Shown in pieces: positions 7,582 through 16,572 of a stretch of 21,731 bases of DNA (the stretch's first letter is position 1; each line of letters begins with the position of its first letter). This stretch comes from Clostridia bacterium (GTDB lineage Bacteria; Bacillota; Clostridia; Oscillospirales; UBA644). The DNA is taken from assembly GCA_017424085.1 (NCBI GenBank), contig JAFPBP010000035.1, positions 1-21,731 of the forward strand, given 5' to 3'. A model generated the notes under the pieces. It had not been told where the DNA came from and ran no database searches. It saw nothing but the letters and a program-made list of their open reading frames with translations. Position numbers and translations under genes: made by a program.

Positions 7582-9531
7582 TCAAAATCGACCGCGGGTC
7601 ATACCCTCGCGGGGAGCCTCTCCCCTCTTGTACGAGGCAAGGACCTGCCCGATCTCATCCGGCGTCTCGTCGGTGAACAGATACCGATGGAAGCCCAGCC
7701 CGTCGATGGGCTTATCCGCAAGCCACAGCCGATCGGCGTTCCACAATTCGTTGCGGCAACCGAAGGCGCAGGTAAGAAGAAAATCCTTCTCCTTGCGATC
7801 GGTGAGGATCTCATCCTTATGATGAGTCTTCTTCAGACAGTTGCGGAAGATCATGAAGGGCAATCTGCCGTAGACGATCATGCCCGTCCGCTCGGTGGTC
7901 AGATCTCGGATCTGTGCCCCGTTCAGCTCGAAGGACAAGGTCACGTCACAAGCCCCCTGCTCTAAAAACCAATCCCGCGCCGCAGGGTTGGTCACGTTCC
8001 AGCCGTAATCCCCGTGGACCGTTAAGCCGTGGGCAAGGCAGAGAGGCAGATGCCCCACGTTGCCGCACAGCGCATCGGTCACGCCCTGCTCCTTCCAAAG
8101 GGAGATCAGGCGCTCCGCTTGGGCTTTTTCGTCCTCCCGCAAAATGCGGGGCAGAACGAACCCAAGAGGCTTTCCGAAGCGAAGCAGACGAGCGCATTGG
8201 TCGGCGACGGACAGGGGGACCCAGATAAAATCAAGATCCACGTTCTCGGGAATCGAATCGGGATGAAGAAACACTCCTTCGCGGCGTCCCCGATAAGGCG
8301 TTGCCGTACTGCGGGACAGAGGCAGATCCTTCCAGGAGCGAGTCGAAAGCAACCGCATTTGCGTGAGACAGTCCAAAAGCTCCCGTCGCAGGGATTTTAC
8401 CGCAGAGGCGGGAACGAAGCCGTTCTCGGGCAATTCTGCGGAAAAGGAATTGAGATAATAAGACGTATTTCCCAAGGCACCGAAGGCATCGCGGATGTCG
8501 TCGGCTTCGGTGGGACGGGTCCGTGCGGGAGAGCAGGGCAAGATCCCCTCCGCACTATAAGTCCCGCAACGGGCGGTGCAAAGCAGTCCCTCCCCGTGGG
8601 GGCGCACCGTCACGTCCAGCCCAAGGCGGGGATACTCCCGATCGGGCAACGTCACCTTCTGCACCGTTTCACTGCGGGTGCCGAACATGGCAGGCCCGAT
8701 GCGATCGGTATAATATCCGTCGGTGAAGCCAGAGCGGCTGAACACCCCTGCCAGATACTCCTCGGTTTCGGGAGAATAAGGCTCACCCCGCTTGGCGGCG
8801 GCGTAGGCGGAGGTAATGGCGGAAACGTATTCGGGAGACTTCATGCGTCCCTCGATCTTCAGGGAAGCAATGCCCATGGCATCCAGCTCCCCGTAATATT
8901 TCAGAAGACAAAGATCCTTCAGGCTCAGGCGGTATCCGCCCCGATAGGGCAAGCGGCAGGGCTGGGCACATTCGCCCCGATTTCCCGACCGACCGCCGAT
9001 CAGAGAGCTCATATAGCATTGCCCGCTGTAGCACATGCAAAGAGCACCGTGGGCAAAGACCTCCAGCTCCAAGGGAGAGCGGGCAGCCATATACTCCAGC
9101 TCCTTGCGGGACACCTCGCGGGACAAAACCACCCGATCGAAGCCCGCCTGCTGTGCGTACAGGATGCCGTCCAGATTATGAACGGTCATCTGCGTGCTTG
9201 CGTGCAGCGGAATATCGGAGCGGCGGCGAAGCTCCCGTGCAAGCCCCTGATCCTGCACGATCAGAGCGTCCACCCCCGCAGAGATCAGCATTTCAGCAGT
9301 CCGAAGAGCAGCAGGCATCTCCCGCTGGGTGACCAGCGTATTCAGCACCGCGTGGCAGGCAACGCCCCGCTCGTGGCAATAACGCACCTGCTGAGGAAGG
9401 ATATCGTCGGTAAAATTAACGGCGTTCATGCGGGCGTTAAAGGACGACGCGCCGAAATAAACGGCGTCCGCCCCCGAAAGCACCGCGGCACGCAGAGCCT
9501 CGGGAGACCCTGCGGGAGACAGTATCTCCAT
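7582..9531 (-). CDS. U32 family protein with collagenase-like domain (RlhA/TrhP-related)
   Basis: This 649-residue protein begins with the family start MEILSPAGSPEALRAAV. The U32 signature EVFAHGALCMCYSGQC is at about residues 157-172. The four cysteines at 165, 172, 188 and 192 follow the spacing used in family members to hold an iron-sulfur cluster. A DUF3656-like segment follows (about 330-430), then a further C-terminal region of roughly 220 residues. Characterised relatives hydroxylate rRNA (RlhA) or tRNA (TrhP) using prephenate-derived chemistry, although the family is named for peptidases. Substrate here is unknown. The ATG at 9531 was chosen over a longer Arg/Glu-rich extension because GGGGAG lies 8 nt upstream. 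The gene starts 5 nt after zapA ends, so the two are coupled. Confidence 0.9.
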   Translation of the reverse strand: MEILSPAGSPEALRAAVLSGADAVYFGASSFNARMNAVNFTDDILPQQVRYCHERGVACHAVLNTLVTQREMPAALRTAEMLISAGVDALIVQDQGLARELRRRSDIPLHASTQMTVHNLDGILYAQQAGFDRVVLSREVSRKELEYMAARSPLELEVFAHGALCMCYSGQCYMSSLIGGRSGNRGECAQPCRLPYRGGYRLSLKDLCLLKYYGELDAMGIASLKIEGRMKSPEYVSAITSAYAAAKRGEPYSPETEEYLAGVFSRSGFTDGYYTDRIGPAMFGTRSETVQKVTLPDREYPRLGLDVTVRPHGEGLLCTARCGTYSAEGILPCSPARTRPTEADDIRDAFGALGNTSYYLNSFSAELPENGFVPASAVKSLRRELLDCLTQMRLLSTRSWKDLPLSRSTATPYRGRREGVFLHPDSIPENVDLDFIWVPLSVADQCARLLRFGKPLGFVLPRILREDEKAQAERLISLWKEQGVTDALCGNVGHLPLCLAHGLTVHGDYGWNVTNPAARDWFLEQGACDVTLSFELNGAQIRDLTTERTGMIVYGRLPFMIFRNCLKKTHHKDEILTDRKEKDFLLTCAFGCRNELWNADRLWLADKPIDGLGFHRYLFTDETPDEIGQVLASYKRGEAPREGMTRGRF

Positions 9532-9536
9532 TCGGT

Positions 9537-9833
9537 TCACTCCCCGCTCTTCAGCGCGGCGATCTCTTTTTTCGCCTCGGCAAGCTGAGCCTTCAGCGCG
9601 GCAAGCTTCGCCTTCTGCGCCTCGTTTTTCTCCTTCAACTGACGGTTTTCGTCGCAAAGATCCATGCAGGTCAGAAGAATGGAGTTGATCTTGGGAGCAC
9701 CCTTGTTCCCCTGATCGAATTCCTTGATGCGGCGATTGACCGCCTTGACGATGGACAGGGTCTCTGCCTCGGATTCACTGGAATACAGCTTCATGTCAAA
9801 GCCGCCTACGTTGACGGTATAAATGGTATCCAT
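9537..9833 (-). CDS. zapA: ZapA-like cell division protein
   Basis: This small 98-residue protein has the ZapA plan. An N-terminal globular part (YTVNVGGFDMKLYSSESEAE) precedes a helix (ESEAETLSIVKAVNRRI) and a C-terminal coiled coil (about residues 60-96, rich in Lys/Glu/Ala/Leu heptads). ZapA binds and bundles FtsZ protofilaments at midcell. The ATG at 9833 is supported by a perfect AGGAGGT (9839-9845) 5 nt upstream; an in-frame ATG at 9851 would place that site inside the gene. It is followed directly by the U32 gene, a neighbour pair I recognise from Clostridia and Bacilli, and is divergent from the FtsK gene. Confidence 0.9.
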   Translation of the reverse strand: MDTIYTVNVGGFDMKLYSSESEAETLSIVKAVNRRIKEFDQGNKGAPKINSILLTCMDLCDENRQLKEKNEAQKAKLAALKAQLAEAKKEIAALKSGE

Positions 9834-9864
9834 CGGAAACCTCCTAAACAATTTCTACTCTCTT

Positions 9865-9893
9865 ATCATATCACATTCCGCAAAAAAAAGCAA
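9865..9893 (-). promoter_or_regulatory. Candidate extended -10 promoter for zapA and the U32 gene
   Basis: On the minus strand TTGCTT (9893-9888) is separated by 17 bp from TATGAT (9870-9865), with TG placed one base before the -10. The -35 is a poor match and the extended -10 carries the call. The resulting leader is about 25 nt, ending in the strong zapA ribosome site. Confidence 0.55.
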
Positions 9894-9997
9894 GCCCCAA
9901 GCAGAAAAACACACAAAAACATTTCATTTTCCCGTAAAATCCCCCCGAAAAACGGGAGTTCGGGCAGAAAATTCCCCCAAAGAAAGGAAGGCTCTTT

Positions 9998-12646
9998 ATG
10001 GCAGAACCCAAAAAGAACTCGAAAAAATCCACCGCTAAAAAACCGTCCTCCGCAAAAAAGAAGACGACGACCAAGAAATCCTCGGCAAAAAAAGCGGCTC
10101 CCGAAAAGACGGGAATGGATCGCGGATTGAAGAACACCCTGTGGGGGATCGTCTTCATTGCAATGGCGCTTCTCACCTTTCTCTGCTTCTTTGACGGAGT
10201 CATCGGCCCCGTGGGAAGCGGGCTGAAGGTGGCGCTGTGCTGGGCAATGGGTGCAACTGCCATCGGCGTGCCCCTGTTTTTCCTGGTCCTTGCGGTGTTC
10301 CGCATTATGGATCGGAAAGCCGTCGTGGGCAAGCGTATCTGGGGGCTGATCGGACTTTACGCCACCGTGTCTACCCTGTGGTCCGCCCTCAGCGTGGAGC
10401 TGAACGGCATGGGCTTTACCGATTACGTGGCGACCCTTGCGGGGAAGGGACTGGATATGGTAGGCGGCGGGGCGGTCACCTCTCCCTTAGCATGGCTGTC
10501 CCTGTCCCTTCTGAACAAGATCGGAACCATTATCGTTTGCATTTTCATTATCCTCATTCTGTTGGTCTTCCTCAGCGGCGTGACCTTTGCAACGCTCTTT
10601 GATCGAAAGCCCGAGGAAGAAGAACCCGAAGAAACCGAGGAAGAAGAACCCCGTCAGATGCCCCTCTTCCCCCTCTTCGGCGGCAAAAAGAAGAAAGCCA
10701 AGAAGGAACCCGAGGTGCAGGAGGAGGGCGTGCGGGAGGCACCCCGCAAGAAAGCCTTTGAAATTCCCTCCATCGACCCCGAGGAGACCCTTACTCCCGC
10801 AGAGCGCCGTCGCATGAAGGAGCGTCAACTGGAGCGGGAGGGAGAGATCGATTCTCCCCGTCACGCAGAGCCCGAGGCGTCCCGCAAGGAAGTGGTTTTG
10901 TCCTCCGACCTGATCGACACGGCACCCCGCAAGGTGAAGAAGGAGCAAAATTTTGAATTCACGCCCGATATGCTGGAATCCCCCGCCGCCATCGACACCA
11001 AGGCACGGATGCTGATGGAAGAGGAAGCGGCGGCAAATCTGCCCGAGGAGCCCGAAAAGATCTCTAAGGAAGAGATCCGTGCGGAAGCGGGTCAGATGGC
11101 GGCTGAAATCAAGAAGGAGGCGGAAAAGGAGATTCCTTACGTCTATCCTCCCTTGAGCCTTCTGACCTTCAAGCCCGATGAAAACGCCGCAAAGGCAAAG
11201 GAGGAGCTGCGTCAGACGGCGCAGAATCTGATGCAGGCGTTGCAGAATTTCTCGGTTGACACCACCTATCTGGATGCGGTGCGGGGTCCCACCGTTACCC
11301 GCTACGAGCTGCAGCCCAACGCAGGGGTGAAGATCAGCAAGATCACGAACCTTGCCGATGACATTGCCCTGCACCTTGCCGCATCGGGAGTCCGTATCGA
11401 AGCGCCCATTCCCGGACGCTCCGCCATCGGCATTGAGATCCCCAACAAGGTGGCAAGCATCGTTTATCTGAAGGAAACCATTTCGGGAGACGCCTTCCGC
11501 ACCAGCAAGAGCAATCTGACCGTGGCGCTGGGGAAGGACATTTCGGGGCAAAATATCTGCATCGATCTGGCAAAAATGCCTCACCTTCTCATCGCAGGCT
11601 CCACGGGATCCGGTAAATCGGTGTGCATCAACACAATTCTCATGAGCATTCTCTACAAATCCTCCCCCGAGCAGGTCAAGCTGGTCCTCATCGACCCGAA
11701 GGTGGTTGAGCTGAGCGTATACAACGGGATCCCCCATCTGCTGGTTCCCGTGGTGACAGAAGCGAAAAAGGCGGCGGGCGCTCTGCAATGGGCGGTCACC
11801 GAAATGATGCAACGGTACAAGCTCTTTGCGGAAAAGAACGTCCGCAACTTCCAGGGCTATAACGAAAAGATCGAGGAGGGAGAAAAGCCCCTGCCCCAGA
11901 TCGTCATCGTCATCGACGAGTTGGCTGACCTGATGATGGTCGCCTCGGGCGAGGTAGAAGACGCCATCTGCCGTCTTGCACAGATGGCACGTGCGGCAGG
12001 CATGCATCTGGTCATTGCAACTCAAAGACCCTCCGCAGACGTTCTGACGGGTCTGATCAAGGCAAACGTTCCCTCCCGCATCGCCTTTGCCGTCTCCTCC
12101 TCCATCGACTCCCGCATCATTCTCGATCAGACGGGCGCCGAAAAGCTCATCGGACGCGGCGACATGCTCTACAGCCCCTTGGGCGCACCCAAGCCCCTGC
12201 GTATTCAGGGCGGATACGTTTCCGATCAGGAAATCGAAGACGTGGTCGGGTTCATCAAGGAGCACTGCACGGGCGAATCCAACGCAGACGAGCAATCCCG
12301 CATTCTGGACGAGATCGAAAAGCGCTCCAAGGAAACCGTGAAGGGCAAAAAAGGCATCACGGGCAGCATGGGAGGCACCGATCCCGACGGGGATTACGTG
12401 GACGACGGTGACGACGTGCTTCTCCCCCGTGCCGTGGAGCTGGTGCTGAAAGCAGGCATGGCATCCACGTCGGGGCTTCAGCGGTCGCTGGGCGTGGGGC
12501 ACTCCCGCGCGGGACGGCTGATGGATCAGATGGAAAAGAAGGGGTACATCGGACCCTATCAGGGCAGTAAGCCCCGTGACGTTCTGATCACGCAGGATCA
12601 ATGGAACGAGATCCGCACCACACAAGGAGAGGAAAGCGAAGAATGA
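9998..12646 (+). CDS. ftsK: FtsK/SpoIIIE DNA translocase
   Basis: This 882-residue membrane-anchored DNA pump moves chromosomal DNA through the closing septum. In order it has a Lys/Ser/Ala-rich N-terminal tail (residues 1-38), four hydrophobic helices (about 45-200), and an acidic Glu/Pro linker (about 205-370). The translocase core follows, with Walker A GSTGSGKS (534-541, Lys 540) and Walker B VIVIDE (Asp 640). A C-terminal gamma winged helix (about 808-876, LPRAVELVLKAG to GYIGPYQGSKPR) would read polar guide sequences. Length is usual for the family. AAAGGAAGG lies about 6 nt before the ATG. The last codons overlap the next gene by ATGA. It is unclear whether it serves vegetative division, sporulation or both, so SpoIIIE is an equally valid name. 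Confidence 0.95.
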   Translation: MAEPKKNSKKSTAKKPSSAKKKTTTKKSSAKKAAPEKTGMDRGLKNTLWGIVFIAMALLTFLCFFDGVIGPVGSGLKVALCWAMGATAIGVPLFFLVLAVFRIMDRKAVVGKRIWGLIGLYATVSTLWSALSVELNGMGFTDYVATLAGKGLDMVGGGAVTSPLAWLSLSLLNKIGTIIVCIFIILILLVFLSGVTFATLFDRKPEEEEPEETEEEEPRQMPLFPLFGGKKKKAKKEPEVQEEGVREAPRKKAFEIPSIDPEETLTPAERRRMKERQLEREGEIDSPRHAEPEASRKEVVLSSDLIDTAPRKVKKEQNFEFTPDMLESPAAIDTKARMLMEEEAAANLPEEPEKISKEEIRAEAGQMAAEIKKEAEKEIPYVYPPLSLLTFKPDENAAKAKEELRQTAQNLMQALQNFSVDTTYLDAVRGPTVTRYELQPNAGVKISKITNLADDIALHLAASGVRIEAPIPGRSAIGIEIPNKVASIVYLKETISGDAFRTSKSNLTVALGKDISGQNICIDLAKMPHLLIAGSTGSGKSVCINTILMSILYKSSPEQVKLVLIDPKVVELSVYNGIPHLLVPVVTEAKKAAGALQWAVTEMMQRYKLFAEKNVRNFQGYNEKIEEGEKPLPQIVIVIDELADLMMVASGEVEDAICRLAQMARAAGMHLVIATQRPSADVLTGLIKANVPSRIAFAVSSSIDSRIILDQTGAEKLIGRGDMLYSPLGAPKPLRIQGGYVSDQEIEDVVGFIKEHCTGESNADEQSRILDEIEKRSKETVKGKKGITGSMGGTDPDGDYVDDGDDVLLPRAVELVLKAGMASTSGLQRSLGVGHSRAGRLMDQMEKKGYIGPYQGSKPRDVLITQDQWNEIRTTQGEESEE

Positions 12647-14409
12647 GCAAGCGTTATCCCGGATTCTTGCCCGTAACACGGGAAGAAATGGAAGAGGAAG
12701 GGATCGATCAATTCGACTTTATTTTGGTGACGGGGGATGCCTACGTGGATCACCCGTCCTTCGGAACGGCGATCATTTCCCGTCTGGTGGAGTCCTTGGG
12801 CTACACGGTGGGAATCATCGCCCAGCCCCAATGGAAAACCACCGAGGATTTTGAACGGTTCGGTGCTCCCAAATACGCCTTTCTGGTCAACTCGGGGAAC
12901 ATCGACTCCATGGTTGCCCACTATACCGTGGCGCGCAACCGCAGAAACGACGACGCCTATTCCCCCGGAAAAAAGGCGGGGCTGAGACCCGACCGTGCGC
13001 TGATCGTCTATTGCAACAAGATCCGCGAGGTTTACAAGGAGGTCCCAATCGTCATCGGAGGTCTGGAGGCATCCCTGCGCCGCTTCGCCCATTACGATTA
13101 TTGGCAGAACGCCGTACGTCGCTCCATTCTGGAGGATACTTCGGCAAACCTTCTCTCCTACGGCATGGGAGAACGGTCCATGACCGAGATCTGCACCCGT
13201 CTTGCCGCGGGAGAAGAAATTTCGACCATCACCGACGTTGCGGGAACCTGCTATATTTCTCACGACCTTCCCGAAAACGCAGTAATTTGCCCTTCTTTTG
13301 AGGACGTACGCAAGGACAAGGAAGCCTACGCCCGCGCCACCAAGATCCAGTACGAGGAGCAGGATCCCTATACGGGTCACGTGCTGGCGCAGGGGCATTC
13401 CAAGCGCTGGCTGATCCAGAATCCCCCCGCCGCCCCGCTGGAGCGGGAGGGGCTGGACAAGGTCTACGACTATCCCTACACGCGAAAATATCACCCCATC
13501 TACGAATCCATGGGCGGAGTTCCCGCCATCTTAGAGGTGGAGAACTCCATCATTCAGAACCGAGGCTGCTTCGGAGGATGCAACTTCTGCGCCATCACCT
13601 TCCATCAGGGGCGCGCCGTCACCTCCCGAAGCAAGGATTCCATCGTACGGGAAGCCAAGCAGATCACCGAATCCCCCAACTTCAAGGGGTATATTCACGA
13701 CGTGGGCGGTCCCACGGCAAACTTCCGCTTTGCCTCCTGCGGGAAGAGATCCATGTGCAAGGATCGCAAATGCCTCGCCCCCGAGCCCTGCAAGGCGCTG
13801 AAGGTGTCCCACGAGGAATATCTGGATATTCTGCGCACTCTTCGCAAGCTTCCCAAGGTCAAAAAGGTGTTCGTCCGCTCGGGCATCCGTTACGATTATC
13901 TGATGCTGGATAAGGACGATACCTTCTTCCGTGATCTGGTGCAGCATCACATCAGCGGACAGCTGAAGGTGGCGCCCGAGCATTGCTCCGACCGCGTGCT
14001 GAAGCACATGGGCAAGCCTCCCTTCCGATATTATAAGGCGTTTACCGACAAATACCACGCGCTGAATAAGGAATACGGAAAGAATCAATATCTCGTCCCC
14101 TATCTCATGTCCTCCCATCCGGGATGCACTCTGAAGGACGCCATTGAGCTGGCGCTCTATCTGAAAAAGATCAACTACCATCCCGAGCAGGTGCAGGATT
14201 TCTACCCCACCCCCGGCACCGTTTCCACCTGCATGTTCTACACGGGGCTGGATCCCTTCACCATGCAGCCCGTCTACGTGCCCCGCACCTCCAAGGAAAA
14301 GGCGTACCAGCGGGCACTGCTGCAATATCACATGCCTCAGAACCGCGCTTTGGTGCGGGAGGCGCTGATCAAGGCGGGACGGCAGGATCTGATCCGAATT
14401 CTGCGCTGA
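12643..14409 (+). CDS. YgiQ family radical SAM protein (UPF0313)
   Basis: This 588-residue protein contains the radical SAM cluster motif CFGGCNFC, with Cys 309, 313 and 316 (CxxxCxxC) holding a 4Fe-4S cluster that cleaves S-adenosylmethionine. The N-terminal domain with DFILVTGDAYVDHPSFG (about 25-41) is typical of the YgiQ family, and a short C-terminal DUF3362-like tail ends the protein. It is shorter than the enterobacterial YgiQ because this tail is reduced. The reaction and substrate of the family are not established. The ATG at 12643 overlaps the FtsK stop (ATGA) with AGGAGAGG upstream, indicating translational coupling to ftsK. A strong hairpin terminator follows. Confidence 0.93.
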   Translation: MSKRYPGFLPVTREEMEEEGIDQFDFILVTGDAYVDHPSFGTAIISRLVESLGYTVGIIAQPQWKTTEDFERFGAPKYAFLVNSGNIDSMVAHYTVARNRRNDDAYSPGKKAGLRPDRALIVYCNKIREVYKEVPIVIGGLEASLRRFAHYDYWQNAVRRSILEDTSANLLSYGMGERSMTEICTRLAAGEEISTITDVAGTCYISHDLPENAVICPSFEDVRKDKEAYARATKIQYEEQDPYTGHVLAQGHSKRWLIQNPPAAPLEREGLDKVYDYPYTRKYHPIYESMGGVPAILEVENSIIQNRGCFGGCNFCAITFHQGRAVTSRSKDSIVREAKQITESPNFKGYIHDVGGPTANFRFASCGKRSMCKDRKCLAPEPCKALKVSHEEYLDILRTLRKLPKVKKVFVRSGIRYDYLMLDKDDTFFRDLVQHHISGQLKVAPEHCSDRVLKHMGKPPFRYYKAFTDKYHALNKEYGKNQYLVPYLMSSHPGCTLKDAIELALYLKKINYHPEQVQDFYPTPGTVSTCMFYTGLDPFTMQPVYVPRTSKEKAYQRALLQYHMPQNRALVREALIKAGRQDLIRILR

Positions 14410-14426
14410 CAACCTCATATACGAAA

Positions 14427-14462
14427 AACGGAACTGCGATCTCTCGCAGTTCCGTTCGTTTT
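14427..14462. terminator. Bidirectional intrinsic terminator between the radical SAM gene and the lipoprotein operon
   Basis: Arms 14427-14439 and 14444-14456 are perfectly complementary over 13 bp around the loop TCTC. The plus strand continues CGTTTTGTG and the minus strand continues with a run of T beginning inside the stem edge (TTTTTCG). It therefore can end both the ygiQ-like transcript and the convergent lipoprotein transcript. Confidence 0.88.
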
Positions 14463-14472
14463 GTGATTTCGT

Positions 14473-16530
14473 TCAAGGAAGATCTCCGCCCCATTCAACC
14501 ACCGTGAAGCCCTTGCGTTCGAAGGGTTCGAAGGTCTGAGGCTCGATCTCCACGGGTGCATCCAGCGGCTGATAGACCATGTAGACCCGCAGGAGGCTGT
14601 CGGGGGTGGGGGTGATCTCCAGACGCGCGGCGGAGGTATAAGAATCGGTCTGGAAGGTGATGAGGTTGTACTCATTGTTCTGCATGAGGGGCAACCAATA
14701 AATGATGAATTCGTTTGCCTCACGGGGCGTCAAGCCGATCTCGGCAAGAATCTGCGTCAGAAACTCAGCGGTATCGCTTCCCTTCACGCAGAAGCCCTTG
14801 GAGAAATCGTGATCCATCGCCGCCTTGCCCTCCCAGTAGAGGCAGTAATACTCTCTGCCATCGGGGAAGATCAAGGTGCCGTCGGGCTTGGCGATAAAAT
14901 TCTGCCAGCCTGCCGTGCCGTGATCGGGATAGGTGCAGGTCAACTTTCCGTCCAGATCCACCTTTACGGAGCAAACCGTATCTTCCTCGGGATAAAGGTA
15001 GATGACGGGCTTCAGAGGCTCTCCGATGAGAGCATGACTTGCTTCCATATCCGAAATCGGCGTGGCATATTCCACTTCCTCTGCCTTATAGATATAGATC
15101 CCGGCTTCCAGATCCAGATACTCATTCGTAGCCAGAAGCTTGATCACGTCGCCCACCTTCAGGGTGTTCTCATACGCCCCAAGGATTGCGGCATCCACCT
15201 TAAGCTTGGACGTCGCGTGACTTGCAAGATAAATCACCTTCGGTTCGATCTTAACCACACGGAAGTAATCAAACATTCCCATCGTATACGATTTCAAATC
15301 TCCCTCGTAAACTCCACTGGAGAGATCGGGGAAATTCTCAGGGAAGAAAAACAGGTGAATTTTCGGAATCTCAACGTAAAGCTGTTCCCACTTTCCTTCC
15401 TGCACGGAAAGGGTCATCCGAGAAGCGACGATCTCATAAGAATCACCCTTTTTCACACCGTTGTGAATGGTTGCTCCCAGAGAACCACTACTCATATGGG
15501 GGATGTAATAATCCTCGTGCAGGGTGACGTATGCGATCTCCCCGAATTTTTCCACGTAGTTCTGAGATACCTGAATCTTGAACTTCCCGTTCTCATCCAC
15601 GCTCAGAATCGTTCCGCCGATGTGATCTCCGGGAATGAAGGATTCCTCGTACATCAAACTTCCCTTATAATAGTAGATTTCTTCCTGGTCCGTGACCTTC
15701 TCGCAACCGCGAACATCATTCCCCTCAACGACAATCGTCGTACCGTTTTGGTAAGTGGATTGTCGAATGACACATCGGACGTAATCACCGGGGACCAGAT
15801 TTGCACGGTTAACGAACTCACCGATCACAAGAATATTTGCGCGCAAAGAAAGGGTTTCGTTCTTGGAATAGTTGGGGACCTTGGCAAAAAGATACCGACT
15901 GGAATCAATTCCGATCAAGCGCAGATACACAACTTCTTGCTTGAGCAAATCTCCGATGTCCCGCCCCGAAACGTCTACGTAATACTCCCACAGATCGGGA
16001 TAATGCTTGGGGGCTTCATAGGAAATATGCGTCGACATGGGCTGAACGCTGATCAGATGAGATACGGTAACACGATACAGAGAGGACTTGTAAGCAATGG
16101 ATTCCACGGCAGCGGAGATCCCAACACCCGTATGAAACACGATGGAGGGATCCGAGGGAATGGAGATCACGACCTTCTGAACGCCCGTAGCGGAAACGCG
16201 GGCTCCGTCCAGAGCAACGAGAGCGCTCTTCCCCTCGTCCATAGTATCAACGATCACACCGCGGATCTCATCGCCGATCTTGAGGGTTCCGATATTCTGC
16301 AGGTTTTCGCTGTCCTGCATCTCGGTGTTGGTACCCGAGGTGCTTGCATCCGAAGAATCGGTGTCCGTGTCGGTCACCGTGTCTGTGGTGCCGACCTGAT
16401 CAGTGTCGGTCTGCGAGCTCGTTTCGGAGTTGACGGAAGTATCAGTTGGCTCGGGGGGCTGCTCGGTGCAGGCACAAAAGAGAGCCAGGCTCAGTAGCAG
16501 AGCGAGCAGGATGGCAAGGATCTTTTTCAT
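14473..16530 (-). CDS. Large lipoprotein with two beta-rich modules and a C-terminal KPVIYLYP domain (lipoprotein 1)
   Basis: This 685-residue exported protein of unknown function has a signal peptide ending in the lipobox-like FCAC (lipidated Cys 21). A Thr/Asp/Ser-rich linker (22-78) follows. Two repeats come next, each with a GDxIxGxV part and a part ending LxxGDxVxxxxR: about 80-165 with 200-280, and 298-375 with 420-495. The C-terminal domain (507-685) begins KPVIYLYPEEDTVCSV and ends GFTVVEWGG. I recognise this last pattern from unannotated secreted proteins of gut Bacillota but know no activity for it. It contains three conserved cysteines. AAAGGAG lies 7 nt before the ATG. It follows its paralogue by 42 nt with no terminator between, so they form one operon. 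Confidence 0.8.
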   Translation of the reverse strand: MKKILAILLALLLSLALFCACTEQPPEPTDTSVNSETSSQTDTDQVGTTDTVTDTDTDSSDASTSGTNTEMQDSENLQNIGTLKIGDEIRGVIVDTMDEGKSALVALDGARVSATGVQKVVISIPSDPSIVFHTGVGISAAVESIAYKSSLYRVTVSHLISVQPMSTHISYEAPKHYPDLWEYYVDVSGRDIGDLLKQEVVYLRLIGIDSSRYLFAKVPNYSKNETLSLRANILVIGEFVNRANLVPGDYVRCVIRQSTYQNGTTIVVEGNDVRGCEKVTDQEEIYYYKGSLMYEESFIPGDHIGGTILSVDENGKFKIQVSQNYVEKFGEIAYVTLHEDYYIPHMSSGSLGATIHNGVKKGDSYEIVASRMTLSVQEGKWEQLYVEIPKIHLFFFPENFPDLSSGVYEGDLKSYTMGMFDYFRVVKIEPKVIYLASHATSKLKVDAAILGAYENTLKVGDVIKLLATNEYLDLEAGIYIYKAEEVEYATPISDMEASHALIGEPLKPVIYLYPEEDTVCSVKVDLDGKLTCTYPDHGTAGWQNFIAKPDGTLIFPDGREYYCLYWEGKAAMDHDFSKGFCVKGSDTAEFLTQILAEIGLTPREANEFIIYWLPLMQNNEYNLITFQTDSYTSAARLEITPTPDSLLRVYMVYQPLDAPVEIEPQTFEPFERKGFTVVEWGGDLP
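14488..15012 (-). repeat. Copy 1 of a 525-bp direct repeat encoding the KPVIYLYP domain
   Basis: It aligns without gaps to 16591-17115. My hand count gives about 58 mismatches (about 89% identity), concentrated in three patches, while other blocks of 60 bp differ at one to five positions. The two reading frames match throughout. Confidence 0.9.
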
Positions 16531-16572
16531 AGGGGCGCTCCTTTCGTAATGTTTTTTTGTGTGTGTTATGAG

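Noticed and set aside
9532..9657. 42-residue Arg/Glu-rich extension of the U32 protein
   Set aside because: It reads through the zapA coding region in another frame, and the family start MEILSPAG has a good ribosome site in front.
9918..9960. Inverted repeat TCCCGT/ACGGGA before ftsK
   Set aside because: It has only 6 bp with a 16-nt loop and no U-tract. It is too weak to call a terminator or operator.
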